From Nitrospirota bacterium (GTDB taxonomy: Bacteria > Nitrospirota > Thermodesulfovibrionia > Thermodesulfovibrionales > UBA9159), in NCBI GenBank assembly GCA_023475105.1, contig JAMCWJ010000024.1, forward strand, positions 1 through 64,000: a DNA stretch of 64,000 nucleotides, written 5' to 3'. Each line of letters begins with the position of its first letter. Position 1 is the first letter of the stretch. A program made the position numbers and the translations under genes. Positions 15,889 to 23,669 of the stretch are shown here, one piece after another. Under the pieces are notes generated by a model. It saw only the letters and a program-made list of their open reading frames with translations, had not been told where the DNA came from and did no database searches.

Positions 15889-16176
15889 ATGTTTAAGCGA
15901 TATCACACTCAGATTACCTTTCTCCTCGCGGGAGTTTTTGTCGGGTTCCTCCTGTTTCATCCGTACGCCATGTTCGTATATTCGATGACGAATCTGGAGG
16001 GTCACGGCGCCGCAGAAACTCATTTTTATTGGAAAGACCTCTTTCCCGTTGTCCGGACTACCTTCACCTCCCCGATGCTCCCTATGGCCGTTTCTTTTGC
16101 CTTCTTTAACGGCGTTATCGGCCTGTTGATCGGCATTTTGATTGAGAAAAAAAGAAATTGGAGCAAAAGAAGATAG
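15889..16176 (+). CDS. Small two-TM membrane protein
   Basis: 95 residues with two membrane helices (ITFLLAGVFVGFLLFHPYAMFVY and MAVSFAFFNGVIGLLIGILI) and a basic C-terminal tail, so both ends are probably cytoplasmic. Not recognised. Its end overlaps the next gene by 19 bases, so the two are translationally coupled. An upstream in-frame ATG at 15868 is possible. Confidence 0.65.
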   Translation: MFKRYHTQITFLLAGVFVGFLLFHPYAMFVYSMTNLEGHGAAETHFYWKDLFPVVRTTFTSPMLPMAVSFAFFNGVIGLLIGILIEKKRNWSKRR

Positions 16177-16466
16177 CCGTCGAAACTCTGCACAGGCTCA
16201 TGGTCACACTGTCCCATTATTTGCTGAACGCAAATACTATAATAGGCGGCATGGCCGGACGGTGCAAACGGACGGCCCCTGAGAAGGATATCCTCTGCTC
16301 TGCCGTCATACTGGAAGAGGCAAAAAGAATAGATGCCGTCGTAAAAGCCTTAAAAGAGCTCACCGAGATTAAGACTGCCGATTACACCGCCAAGGGTAAA
16401 GCGCTGATGATAGACGTCGCCGGGCAGCTCGAGGCCCGGTTAAGTAAGACAGAGAGGAAAAACTGA
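16158..16466 (+). CDS. DHp-like (histidine-kinase dimerisation) fragment protein
   Basis: 102 residues from a TTG start. The segment LHRLMVTLSHYLLNANTIIGG resembles the H-box helix of sensor kinases (LSHxxxNxL), followed by a second helix (ILEEAKRIDAVVKALKELTE), as in a four-helix-bundle dimerisation domain. There is no ATPase domain, so it cannot be a kinase alone. Coupled to the preceding membrane protein, it may form the remains of, or a partner for, a two-component sensor. Confidence 0.6.
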   Translation: MEQKKIAVETLHRLMVTLSHYLLNANTIIGGMAGRCKRTAPEKDILCSAVILEEAKRIDAVVKALKELTEIKTADYTAKGKALMIDVAGQLEARLSKTERKN

Positions 16467-16498
16467 GGGAACAGGGGCCGAAAGTTATATGCCAGGAG

Positions 16499-17770
16499 TC
16501 ATTTCCTTCCGCACAACTCGCAGGGGACCTTTTCCGGGGTCTTCCGCGCATCGGACGTTGACAGCTCGTCCTTCAGAGACTTATATGCGAGCTTCGGGCG
16601 ATACGAACGGTCGAAGATGAGGGCGCTATCCGCCCCCGAAAAGTACTCTGGAATCCAAGAATAACGGTCGGTGAAACCCCAGATAACGAAAGCCTTGCAG
16701 CCTGGCGCGGACAGGCATGCCGCCAGCATGCCGCGATAAATGCCGGCCTGTCTCGAAAGCTTTTCCTCCGTCGGCAGGCCGTCTATTCTCACATCCATCT
16801 CAGTGATGTGCACCTCCAGTCCGAGCGCTGAAAGACGCCTTATATTGACGGCGACAGCCCCGGGATCAGGATAGCTATCCAGGCTCACGTGGAGCTGCAT
16901 GCCTACGCCGTGTATGGGTACGCCGCGTCGCACAAGGTCCCGCACCAATGCATAGACCGCATCGGATTTTCCCCCCTGCCCTTCGGCATTGTAATCGTTG
17001 TAGAAGAGCTTTGCGTCCGGATCTGCCTCGTGCGCCCACCGAAAGGCCAGCTCAATATATCCCGGCCCGATATGCCGCATCCAGATATTCTTCTTCAAGG
17101 ACCCGTCTTCATCGATAGCTTCGTTCACCACGTCCCAGGCGGCAATCCGGCCGCGATAGCGACCCACCACTGTCCTGATGTGTTCCCGAAGGACACTGAT
17201 CAACTCATCGCGCTTCCATCCCTGCGCCGTCAACCAGAAGGGCAGGCGGTCAAAAGGCAATTGCTCTGAAATGGAAGAAACCGGTTCCCATACCAGTGTG
17301 TGGCCTCGCACCTGCGACCCATTGGCCTCAGCCGGCGCAACGATTGCATCGGCCTCGCTGAAGTCATAATGATATCTGCACTGGTGCACTGCCCCGAATT
17401 TCATCGCATCCTTTGGAGTGAGGATGCCGAATTCGCGTGCGAGTGTAACATTGTAAAGTGCGTCATTCATCATCGGTTTAGCTGCGACGGCGGTCCCAAT
17501 CTGTAGGTCCCTCGCCCGGGCGATAGTACGCAGGGACAACTGAGAGTTCGGCGCCTTCATGAGCGCCATACAGTGTTCACAGCTCCTCGTTGCCTGGCTC
17601 CCCATACAGGAGTGATGATCGCCTGGGCCACTCTGCGCACAGAACCTACATGTGCTGCCTCCTCCCGAGCACGTCATTTTGCCGTCTCTCTCCCCGGAAG
17701 CAATCGCGAAAGTGTCGTTTCCGATTCCCGTTGCAAGAATAATGAAAAAGAATACAACGATTCTCAACAC
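16499..17770 (-). CDS. Glycoside hydrolase family 10 endo-1,4-beta-xylanase, exported
   Basis: About 423 residues. It has a signal peptide (VVFFFIILATGIGNDTFA), a Cys/His-rich segment (CSGGGSTCRFCAQSGPGDHH and CMGSQATRSCEHC) not usual in GH10, then the catalytic barrel: VRGHTLVWE, the acid/base Glu in WDVVNEAIDE, VGMQLHVS, the nucleophile Glu in VHITEMDVR and FVIWGFTDRYSWIP. The protein ends CELCGRK. It should hydrolyse beta-1,4-xylan-type chains, perhaps in biofilm or capsule here. The GTG start sits before the signal peptide. The Cys-rich N-terminus may bind metal or anchor the enzyme. Confidence 0.9.
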   Translation of the reverse strand: MLRIVVFFFIILATGIGNDTFAIASGERDGKMTCSGGGSTCRFCAQSGPGDHHSCMGSQATRSCEHCMALMKAPNSQLSLRTIARARDLQIGTAVAAKPMMNDALYNVTLAREFGILTPKDAMKFGAVHQCRYHYDFSEADAIVAPAEANGSQVRGHTLVWEPVSSISEQLPFDRLPFWLTAQGWKRDELISVLREHIRTVVGRYRGRIAAWDVVNEAIDEDGSLKKNIWMRHIGPGYIELAFRWAHEADPDAKLFYNDYNAEGQGGKSDAVYALVRDLVRRGVPIHGVGMQLHVSLDSYPDPGAVAVNIRRLSALGLEVHITEMDVRIDGLPTEEKLSRQAGIYRGMLAACLSAPGCKAFVIWGFTDRYSWIPEYFSGADSALIFDRSYRPKLAYKSLKDELSTSDARKTPEKVPCELCGRK

Positions 17771-17884
17771 TAGCTGGCCGCCTCTTCTTTCGGATATTTT
17801 TTGGCTCTGAAGTATTCCTTCCGAAACATACAAAGGGTCCCTTCAATTGAATGGACATCTCCTGTTTGGCAAAATCCCCTTTCC

Positions 17885-17973
17885 GTCATTCCCGCAGTGT
17901 GTCGGGCGGGAATCCAGGGAGTTTTGAACCCGTCGGATGCCCGACTAATCCGCCCTGGCGGGACGGGCATGAC
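17885..17973. repeat. REP-like intergenic inverted repeat
   Basis: GTCATTCCCGC at the left and GCGGGACGGGCATGAC at the right, with internal complementary C-rich and G-rich arms, form nested hairpins. It resembles the CGTCATTCCCGC...GGAATCC repeats common between genes in many Gram-negative genomes. A related element is at 27991-28048. The rest of the 260-bp gap shows nothing else. Confidence 0.6.
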
Positions 17974-18032
17974 AGACAATAGAAAAGCATGTCTCTATTA
18001 TTTCGACAACTTTGGTAACGATGAGGAGCACT

Positions 18033-18296
18033 TCACTCGACAATCGGCAAGAACCGCTCCACACATGCAGGACATATGCCGTGGGTAGCCCATTCTCCCG
18101 GGACTTCTTCGTAAAGTTCCGGGAGAACCCAGGAGCCCTTGGCGTCGCGTATCCTTTTGCACCAGGCGCAGACCGCAACAAAAGCGTCCGGTCTTTCTCT
18201 CGTGGAGGGAATGCCTTCGCTCCCGGTAAGATTCTGCCTTTCCAGTAAGAAATCTTCTCCAATACGATCTGCTGCTTCTCTTTGAAATCTCAACAT
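18033..18296 (-). CDS. Small protein with the CxWCKRIRD...HGICPxC zinc-type motif
   Basis: 87 residues. VCAWCKRIRDAKGSWV followed by THGICPACVERF is the four-Cys module usually found at the C-terminus of PAS sensor or response-regulator proteins; here it stands alone with a short basic N-terminus. Probably a metal-binding or redox element. Its ATG lies inside the end of the tiny membrane-protein gene upstream, so it is coupled to it. Confidence 0.7.
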   Translation of the reverse strand: MLRFQREAADRIGEDFLLERQNLTGSEGIPSTRERPDAFVAVCAWCKRIRDAKGSWVLPELYEEVPGEWATHGICPACVERFLPIVE

Positions 18297-18400
18297 CGGC
18301 GTTCTTCCCAATAAACACCGGCACAGGACATGACAAGTGACAATGCGATGAATGTCCCGAACAGTAATGAAAGACTGACTCCGATCACCGTCATCTTCAC
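18290..18400 (-). CDS. 36-residue single-TM membrane peptide
   Basis: GTG start 8 bases after AAAGGAG. One hydrophobic helix (VIGVSLSLLFGTFIALSLVM), then SCAGVYWEERRC and stop. Overlaps the following Cys-motif gene by 7 bases. Function unknown; it could tether its partner to the membrane. An ECF-like promoter lies just upstream. Confidence 0.6.
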   Translation of the reverse strand: MKMTVIGVSLSLLFGTFIALSLVMSCAGVYWEERRC

Positions 18401-18423
18401 ATGAGAAACTCCTTTAATGTTTA

Positions 18424-18450
18424 GACGATCGGACGCAAAAAAGGGTAACA
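18424..18450 (-). promoter_or_regulatory. ECF-sigma-type promoter (variant)
   Basis: Minus strand TGTTACC (18444-18450), 16 bases, CGTC (18424-18427), with GATCGTCTAA at the -10 as in the promoter at 23830-23855. Confidence 0.5.
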
Positions 18451-18613
18451 AACCCGACAGAGCGGATTTTTATAAAGGCGGGGTGATTTCCCGACGAACC
18501 TTGTTTAGAGCCTTTCTCTTATGACGTTTCGGGGCAATGAAAAAGTGAGAAACCGGACCGCCGGTTATCAGAGAATTAAACCAAGTCGCCAAATGACCGC
18601 CTGTCAGGACAGG

Positions 18614-19399
18614 CTAGTAGCTGTAACTTATTCCCAGCGTATAGATGTTGTTCGTATTGGCCGTGTCAGGGATGTTCGAACCGTTATATTGGCGGGAATA
18701 CCCGGCGTACGCGTACACCTTTCTTGCCACCTCCCTTGCGATGGCCGCGGAAATGGTGTGAAACCTGTTTCGAAAGTCAGCCGGTTCTTCATATTTGCGA
18801 TAAAGGTAACTGTAGCCGAGATTAATCATTGTCTTCGGAGCAACCAGATAGCCGGTCCAAAGACCCAGTAAATGACCCTGATAGCTGAAGATATCGGAGC
18901 TGGCGTTGTTGTTCTCGTATGCATACCCTTCTTTTATCCAGAACCTTGATGTGAGCTGTTGTCTCACTTCGAAGCTGCCCCCCAGCGCGCTGCTGCTGCG
19001 GCCTGTCTCCTTGTATTCCTTTCTCGCCCCTCCCAGAGCAACTTCGGCCGACACCACGTCACTGAATTTCCTGTGAATGCCGGCTCTTGCGCCGATGATC
19101 ACGGCATTGAGGTCGCTGTTTTTCCGGTAGAGATAGCCTGCCGCATCGCCTCTTATGAACAGATAGGTGCCCTGCCCAACCTCGGTATATCCCCCTCCCG
19201 AGGCCGAGAGGATGGTATAAAAATCTCCCTTCCTGCCGATGTCCGCCGCTGAAGCGGTTATGTTGTCTTCGTACACCCCTCTGAAATCAATGTCCAGAAG
19301 TAATGCGCTCATCGCATTTGCGGGAACAATGAAAAATGTCACTACAAATACAAGACAGGAGACTATAGGATTTGACAGCCGCCCGAACCCCACAATCAT
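18614..19399 (-). CDS. Outer-membrane beta-barrel protein
   Basis: About 261 residues: signal peptide (VSCLVFVVTFFIVPANA) then alternating amphipathic strands rich in Tyr and Gly (GYLYRKNSD, MINLGYSYLYRKYEE, VYAYAGYSRQYNG), ending in GISYSY, a typical C-terminal barrel strand. It resembles surface beta-barrels of about 10-12 strands; no substrate is evident. It is last in the ECF sigma operon, suggesting an envelope-stress target. A GTG about nine codons upstream is an alternative start. Confidence 0.75.
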   Translation of the reverse strand: MIVGFGRLSNPIVSCLVFVVTFFIVPANAMSALLLDIDFRGVYEDNITASAADIGRKGDFYTILSASGGGYTEVGQGTYLFIRGDAAGYLYRKNSDLNAVIIGARAGIHRKFSDVVSAEVALGGARKEYKETGRSSSALGGSFEVRQQLTSRFWIKEGYAYENNNASSDIFSYQGHLLGLWTGYLVAPKTMINLGYSYLYRKYEEPADFRNRFHTISAAIAREVARKVYAYAGYSRQYNGSNIPDTANTNNIYTLGISYSY

Positions 19400-19430
19400 G
19401 CGGCCGCCGGAAATACGGTCATGCACCTCA

Positions 19431-20372
19431 TTAACGGCATGGTGTGCCCATTCCTCCTCCGCCTGCGCCGTGATGCGTTCCCATTCCGGGCATAGTATGA
19501 AATGTCGAGCCGCTTCCCATTCCAAAACCGCTTCCCTGCATCGGGCCACCACCCATTCCCTTGCTCCATGACCCCATAGTGCCGTTGTTCATCATCGAAT
19601 CCATTCCATTCACGATATCTTCCATCTTCATGCCATCCTTCATTTCATGCGCCATTCCCCGTTCCATGATCAGCATCTCCTTTTCGGAATAACCTTTGTC
19701 TATTGCCTTGTCGATCAATTTCGATGCGCGCTCCAGGGGCATCCCCATCTCGACAAACGTAGCCATGGTATTGATCGACGCATTGAAGGTCGTGAACGAT
19801 GCTCGCTTCCTGGCGGCCTTCAATCCCATCTTTGTGATCGTATCTTCCGGGATCGCTCTTTCGAGGGCCCTGGCGACGGTTTGCGTGCCCTCCTCCCTGT
19901 ATGATCTCTTGTCCGCCTTTATGCCGCTTTTCTCAATGCGGTATACGATTTTCTCCGCCATAGCAAGCTTTTCGACCAGGCGCCGGCTGAAAGCAGATAT
20001 CTTTTCCGGGGGGACTCCCTTCGAAAGGCCCTGTTGCACTCTGTCAAGCACCGGCCTGACAGGGAGATTCCGTTCCCGTGCACTGGCAGGAATAGCGATG
20101 AACTCTTCTATCGTTTTGCTCTCCATGCCTCTCGCGAGGCCTCTTTTCACGATCACCGCCACATCTGCCGACGGGAGCCCCGCGTTCACCGCATCAGAGG
20201 CCCTCTTCAGAAGGCCCGCCTTTTCTTCCTGAGACAACGGCGCCTTCTCAATCGAAACCTTTATCTCTTCAAAATCTTTTCCGCCGGTTCCTGCCATGGA
20301 GGCCCTGCTGATCATGACGAAACTGACTGTCATCAAGACCAAAAGGAATGTCCTTGAAGCGCTCATTTTCAT
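19431..20372 (-). CDS. Exported helical protein with Met/Gly/His-rich tail
   Basis: 313 residues: signal peptide (FLLVLMTVSFVMISRASMAG), a long helical region of repeated short helices (LLKRASDAVNAGLPSADV, GLSKGVPPEKISAF, DKAIDKGYSEKEML) and a C-terminal tail rich in Gly, Met and His (GMGGGPMQGSGFGMGSG...GTHHGAGGGG). The tail could bind Cu(I)/Ag(I). Not assigned to a named family. Third gene of the sigma operon; its start overlaps the anti-sigma stop by 4 bases. Confidence 0.75.
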   Translation of the reverse strand: MKMSASRTFLLVLMTVSFVMISRASMAGTGGKDFEEIKVSIEKAPLSQEEKAGLLKRASDAVNAGLPSADVAVIVKRGLARGMESKTIEEFIAIPASARERNLPVRPVLDRVQQGLSKGVPPEKISAFSRRLVEKLAMAEKIVYRIEKSGIKADKRSYREEGTQTVARALERAIPEDTITKMGLKAARKRASFTTFNASINTMATFVEMGMPLERASKLIDKAIDKGYSEKEMLIMERGMAHEMKDGMKMEDIVNGMDSMMNNGTMGSWSKGMGGGPMQGSGFGMGSGSTFHTMPGMGTHHGAGGGGMGTPCR

Positions 20373-21019
20373 AAACTGACCCTCAGCACCGAATTCTTGT
20401 TCCCAAAGCCATCATCATAGGACAACTCGGCATTCGGGTCCGTCACCCAGGCTTCTCCATTCACGACAAACATGTAATGATATGTTCCCGGCTCTAAGGG
20501 AATCTCCAACGTCCAGATGCCGTTGCTCTCTTTTTTCATCAAACCCTTTTCTATACTCCACTTATTGAAATCTCCCGCCAAAGAGACTTTTCCTGCCTTG
20601 GGCGCATAAAAGCTTATGACCACTGTTCTTGTCGCTTTATCGAGAGAAGCCCGGTGTGAAACGATCTCACCCTTCTTCTGCATTTCGAAAAACGCTCCTG
20701 CCGCGATCACCACGAGGCACAGTGCCGCCAAAGCCGACGCCAGATTCCATCTCAAGACCCTTGCCCCAAGGAAGAAACTTGAGACTCTCTTTCTGAAAGA
20801 GACCTTGGGAGAAGGCAATCTCTTCATCACCTGAGAGGTAAACTCCGGAGGGACGGCCAGTCTTTCGGCCGACTCCACCATGTCGACAACGCTGCGCAGG
20901 TCATCGAACTCTCCTTTCAAGAGGGGGGCGGAATTCACCCGGTCGAGAAGATCCCTCCTCTCTTCAGGGGACAATTCTCCGTCCAGAAGTTCGTGGATGA
21001 GCTGTGTTTCTTTATCCAT
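20369..21019 (-). CDS. Membrane-bound anti-sigma factor fused to a CBM48/AMPK-type glycan-binding domain
   Basis: About 216 residues. The N-terminus (LIHELLDGELSPEERRDLL) resembles the zinc-less anti-sigma helical domain that binds ECF sigma factors. One TM helix (WNLASALAALCLVVIAAGAFF) is followed by an exported domain with VVISFYAPKAGKVSLAGDFN and WTLEIPLEPGTYHYMFVVNG, typical of AMPK1/CBM48 carbohydrate-binding folds. Its ATG overlaps the sigma gene. The layout suggests that an envelope glycan or glycan-like ligand modulates release of the sigma factor; the ligand is unknown. Confidence 0.82.
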   Translation of the reverse strand: MDKETQLIHELLDGELSPEERRDLLDRVNSAPLLKGEFDDLRSVVDMVESAERLAVPPEFTSQVMKRLPSPKVSFRKRVSSFFLGARVLRWNLASALAALCLVVIAAGAFFEMQKKGEIVSHRASLDKATRTVVISFYAPKAGKVSLAGDFNKWSIEKGLMKKESNGIWTLEIPLEPGTYHYMFVVNGEAWVTDPNAELSYDDGFGNKNSVLRVSL

Positions 21020-21563
21020 TCGAGACGCCCGCCTCAAGCAGGAATTTCTTGAGCATTTCCCTCGCTCTGTACGTGCGAACCTTGAGGGCATTCGCACTCA
21101 CGCCCAATATCGATTCCATTTCCTTATAATCCAGCCCTCCGATGTGCTTCAGGACAATTACCTCCCGGTAATCTTCGGGCAACGCCCCAAGGGCAGTCTG
21201 CAGGGTCTGACCTAACTGTTTCCGATACAACAAATCTTGAGGATCAGGCGCTTTCGAGGGAAGGATTTCCGACACCTCATCCAACAGGACGTCGGGCTTT
21301 CTGCCTCTCAGATAATCTCTGCATTTGTTGACGGTAATGCGGTAAAGCCATGTGGAGAATTTAGAATCGCTTCTGAATCTTTTCAGACCGTCGTATGCAG
21401 AAAGAAAGCTCTCCTGCGAGATGTCATGAGCAGCATCCCTGTCCCCGATCATCCTGCATGCGACATTATATACCATTTCCTGATACCTTTCGACAAGAAT
21501 GGCATATGCCTCTGAATTGCCGCCCCTGCACTGCTCGATAAGAGAATATTCTTCTGCCTGCAT
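21012..21563 (-). CDS. ECF-family RNA polymerase sigma factor (RpoE-like)
   Basis: 183 residues with sigma2 (AYAILVERYQEMVYNVACRM...DAAHDISQESFLSAY) and sigma4 (LPEDYREVIVLKHIGGLDYKEMESILGVS...ALKVRTYRAREMLKK) regions joined by a short linker. It directs polymerase to special promoters in response to envelope signals. It is first in an operon with its predicted anti-sigma. A candidate autoregulatory promoter lies just upstream. Confidence 0.95.
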   Translation of the reverse strand: MQAEEYSLIEQCRGGNSEAYAILVERYQEMVYNVACRMIGDRDAAHDISQESFLSAYDGLKRFRSDSKFSTWLYRITVNKCRDYLRGRKPDVLLDEVSEILPSKAPDPQDLLYRKQLGQTLQTALGALPEDYREVIVLKHIGGLDYKEMESILGVSANALKVRTYRAREMLKKFLLEAGVSNG

Positions 21564-21584
21564 TATTGCCCATTCTCTCGATGA

Positions 21585-21611
21585 GACGAGTGATTACGCG
21601 AAAAAGTTACA
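21585..21611 (-). promoter_or_regulatory. ECF-type autoregulatory promoter of the sigma operon
   Basis: Minus strand TGTAACT (21605-21611), 16 bases, CGTC (21585-21588); the start site would be about 15 bases before the sigma ATG. It matches TGTAACC-N15-CGTC seen elsewhere here. Confidence 0.6.
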
Positions 21612-21621
21612 CCCTGAAACA

Positions 21622-22017
21622 TCACTGTTTGATCGAAACTACCGAGTTCTTCCCCCCCAGTCCGTCATCCACAAAGGGTACCGTAGGGTCCAACACCCAT
21701 TTTGCTCCATCGATCAGAAAGAGATATTCATAACGGCCTTCAGGGAGGGGGATTGTTATTTGCCACATGCCATCGCTATCGGGTCCTGAAAGGACATCTT
21801 TTTCGGGGTCCCATTGATTGAAACTCCCGGCAATGGCGACCTTTTTTGCATCCTTTGCTTCCAAGGCGAATCTTACACCGTCCTCGACGCGCTCAGGTCC
21901 GGCATATTTCACGCTGCAGCCGGCGATGAGAATACCGGCAAACAGCACCACCGGAAAAAAGCCGACAACGAGAGAGGAAAGGCCAGGAGAAAGTCCCGTT
22001 TTCCCTTTGAATTGCAT
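21622..22017 (-). CDS. Lipoprotein with CBM48/AMPK-type domain
   Basis: About 131 residues: lipoprotein signal with lipobox LIAGC, then one CBM48-like beta-sandwich (RFALEAKDAKKVAIAGSFNQW, WQITIPLPEGRYEYLFLIDG, WVLDPTVPFVDDGLGGKNSVV). The fold and sequence closely match the exported domain of the anti-sigma factor next door, so the two may bind the same ligand or each other. ATG 22017 was chosen over 22026 because the -10 hexamer TATAAT covers the latter; the mRNA may be nearly leaderless. Confidence 0.82.
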   Translation of the reverse strand: MQFKGKTGLSPGLSSLVVGFFPVVLFAGILIAGCSVKYAGPERVEDGVRFALEAKDAKKVAIAGSFNQWDPEKDVLSGPDSDGMWQITIPLPEGRYEYLFLIDGAKWVLDPTVPFVDDGLGGKNSVVSIKQ

Positions 22018-22024
22018 ACTGTCC

Positions 22025-22055
22025 ATTATACAAATCTATGTGAAGAGATTATGAA
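22025..22055 (-). promoter_or_regulatory. Promoter with 11-bp TTCATA repeats (CBM48 lipoprotein)
   Basis: Minus strand TTCATA (22050-22055) and TTCACA (22039-22044), 11 bp apart, followed by a consensus TATAAT (22025-22030). Confidence 0.65.
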
Positions 22056-22087
22056 GAGGGATGATTTCAGACACCCATTGAAAGCCG

Positions 22088-22126
22088 GGAATATGGTATG
22101 CCCCGCCGCTAAGCGGGGCATATTCC
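22088..22126. repeat. Strong palindrome, possible bidirectional terminator
   Basis: ATGCCCCGC/GCGGGGCAT with an outer GGAATATG/CATATTCC pair. It lies just after the stop of the Gly/Met repeat gene and before the lipoprotein promoter region. No T run follows on either strand. Confidence 0.5.
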
Positions 22127-22181
22127 ATGAAGAATATTCCTTTCCAAAGCGAGATGTTTTGAAGAGTCTCGCCGGGAAGCT

Positions 22182-22484
22182 TTAGTTCCCCGTGCCGGGA
22201 CCCATGTGGCCTGTTCCCGAGCCCGAGCCCATGCCCGTGCCGGGACCCATGTGGCCTGTTCCCGAGCCCGAGCCCATGCCCGTGCCGGGACCCATGTGGC
22301 CTGTTCCTGAGCCCGAGCCCATGCCGGTGCCGGGACCCATGTGGCCTGTTCCCGAGCCCGAGCCCATGCCGGTGCCGGGGCCCATCTGACCGCCACCCAT
22401 CATCCCGAACGCTGCTGTTCCGGCAACAAGGACGAATACAAATACGAGCATCAATCCCATCGATATGTTCCTCATCTGTCTCAC
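22182..22484 (-). CDS. Exported Gly/Ser/Met/His repeat peptide
   Basis: 100 residues: signal peptide (GLMLVFVFVLVAGTAAFG), then GMMGGGQM and a 15-residue unit (GPGTGMGSGSGTGHM) repeated four times. Each repeat offers Met and His side chains, suggesting a disordered Cu/Ag-binding or surface peptide. Good Shine-Dalgarno before the ATG and an ECF-type promoter upstream. The copy number is likely to vary between strains. Confidence 0.72.
   Translation of the reverse strand: MRQMRNISMGLMLVFVFVLVAGTAAFGMMGGGQMGPGTGMGSGSGTGHMGPGTGMGSGSGTGHMGPGTGMGSGSGTGHMGPGTGMGSGSGTGHMGPGTGN
22192..22386. repeat. 45-bp tandem repeat array (4 units plus a partial)
   Basis: Units begin GTGCCGGGACCCATGTGGCC at 22192, 22237, 22282 and 22327, with a partial unit at 22372. 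Units differ by one or two bases. The period is a multiple of 3, so unit gain or loss keeps the frame of the surrounding gene. Confidence 0.95.
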
Positions 22485-22538
22485 CTCCTTTCCTGTTGAT
22501 CTTCGAGCTTTCTTCGGCTCATCACTTCCCGTTATTAA

Positions 22539-22564
22539 GACGAACAGAAATCAATAAGGTTACA
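22539..22564 (-). promoter_or_regulatory. ECF-sigma-type promoter
   Basis: Minus strand TGTAACC (22558-22564), 15 bases, CGTC (22539-22542), about 55 bases before the Gly/Met repeat gene. Confidence 0.68.
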
Positions 22565-22619
22565 ACCTTATTTCCCACCCTTGCACCCTTCGCAGAAGCA
22601 TTCCTTTTTCAATCCGTCC

Positions 22620-23669
22620 TTACCGGATGGTCCCGTTGGATGCATTGAGTTTATCAATGAGGGCTCCCATATCCTGGACTGTCACCCCGGACTTATTCAT
22701 CGGAGACTGGATAAATTTCATCATTGCTGCAGCCAATCCGGTCGTGCCTGCGTCAGCAGGCAGTAAACCTCCGCCTCCCGTAACAGCGCCTGCGGCTTTG
22801 CTGACGCCCATCATGCCCCCTCCCGGCGTAGTTCCATCCATCATGCCTCCGCCAGGCGTGCCACCGTTCATGCCGCCACCAGGTGTCGTGCCTCCCATCA
22901 TGCCTCCGCCCATTTCAATGCCTGTGCTTCCCATCATGCCGTCCATATGTCCGTCCGCCACATCATTCATCATAGCGGAAACCATATTCGAGGAATCAGC
23001 CATCCCCATCGTGTCGGCATACTGGGACATGGCTGCTATCGTCATCCCGTAGTTCTTCATGTTTTGATCGGCCCCTTGTCCCGCATTCTGGAGCAAAGGA
23101 TTCATGGGAGGCGTAGAGAGAATGTCGTTTACGGAAAAATATTGGGCGATTGCGTTGTTGGCCGACATGATATTTGTTGTCGTCATACCGCCTGCCATAA
23201 ACTGCGCCATGTTCTGCGCCATTGAGGTGAGAGGGGTCATCTGTATCCCGCTCATCATGGAACCCGCGGTCATGAAGGGAATCACAGAGGTCAAACTGTC
23301 ATTCTGGCCCATGTTCATGCTTATGCCGGTGGCCTCATCCATGTAACTCCCTCCGGTCATCCGGAGCATCATTGGGCCGGAGTAATCACCCACCTGAACA
23401 GAGAATCTGCCCTGCGCGTCAGTCATTCCCGTGCCGATTTGTCCCCCCATAGTCCCGTTGGGGTTGATCGAAAATGCTGTTACCGTGCCATTGGCCACAG
23501 GTCCCTTAACGGCCGTACCGCTCACCGTGCCGCTTACACCGGGCGTGCTGCCGCCCCCTTCAACCACAGCGCTTCCGTTCCCTCCTCCTCCACAACCGGC
23601 AACCACAATCAGAAATAAGCCTAAAACTGCCCGAAAAAGCGCCATTTTCAACTTCCTCCTCGCTTCCAT
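22620..23669 (-). CDS. Met-rich lipoprotein with carboxypeptidase-regulatory-like domain (paralogue 1)
   Basis: 349 residues. Lipobox VVAGC followed by a glycine stretch; a beta-sandwich domain (GTAVKGPVANGTVTAFSINPNG ... GRFSVQVGDYSGPMMLRMTGG); an all-helical Met/Ala/Asn-rich region (LTSMAQNMAQFMAGGMTTTN, GMTIAAMSQYADTMGM); then an MMGGTTPGGGM-type repeat tail. The end (FIQSPMNKSGVTVQDMGALI) is shared with the paralogue at 28933. Over forty Met residues suggest a Cu(I)/Ag(I) sponge or Met-oxidation sink at the envelope; this is inferred. Confidence 0.78.
   Translation of the reverse strand: MEARRKLKMALFRAVLGLFLIVVAGCGGGGNGSAVVEGGGSTPGVSGTVSGTAVKGPVANGTVTAFSINPNGTMGGQIGTGMTDAQGRFSVQVGDYSGPMMLRMTGGSYMDEATGISMNMGQNDSLTSVIPFMTAGSMMSGIQMTPLTSMAQNMAQFMAGGMTTTNIMSANNAIAQYFSVNDILSTPPMNPLLQNAGQGADQNMKNYGMTIAAMSQYADTMGMADSSNMVSAMMNDVADGHMDGMMGSTGIEMGGGMMGGTTPGGGMNGGTPGGGMMDGTTPGGGMMGVSKAAGAVTGGGGLLPADAGTTGLAAAMMKFIQSPMNKSGVTVQDMGALIDKLNASNGTIR

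Noticed and set aside
22109-22396. Repeat-bearing frames (MAVRWAPAPAWAR on minus, PMWPVPEPEP on plus) and a possible CRISPR array
   Set aside because: These are other-frame readings of the 45-bp tandem repeat. There are no unique spacers, so it is not CRISPR, and the GMGSGSGTGHM frame alone has a signal peptide and ribosome site.
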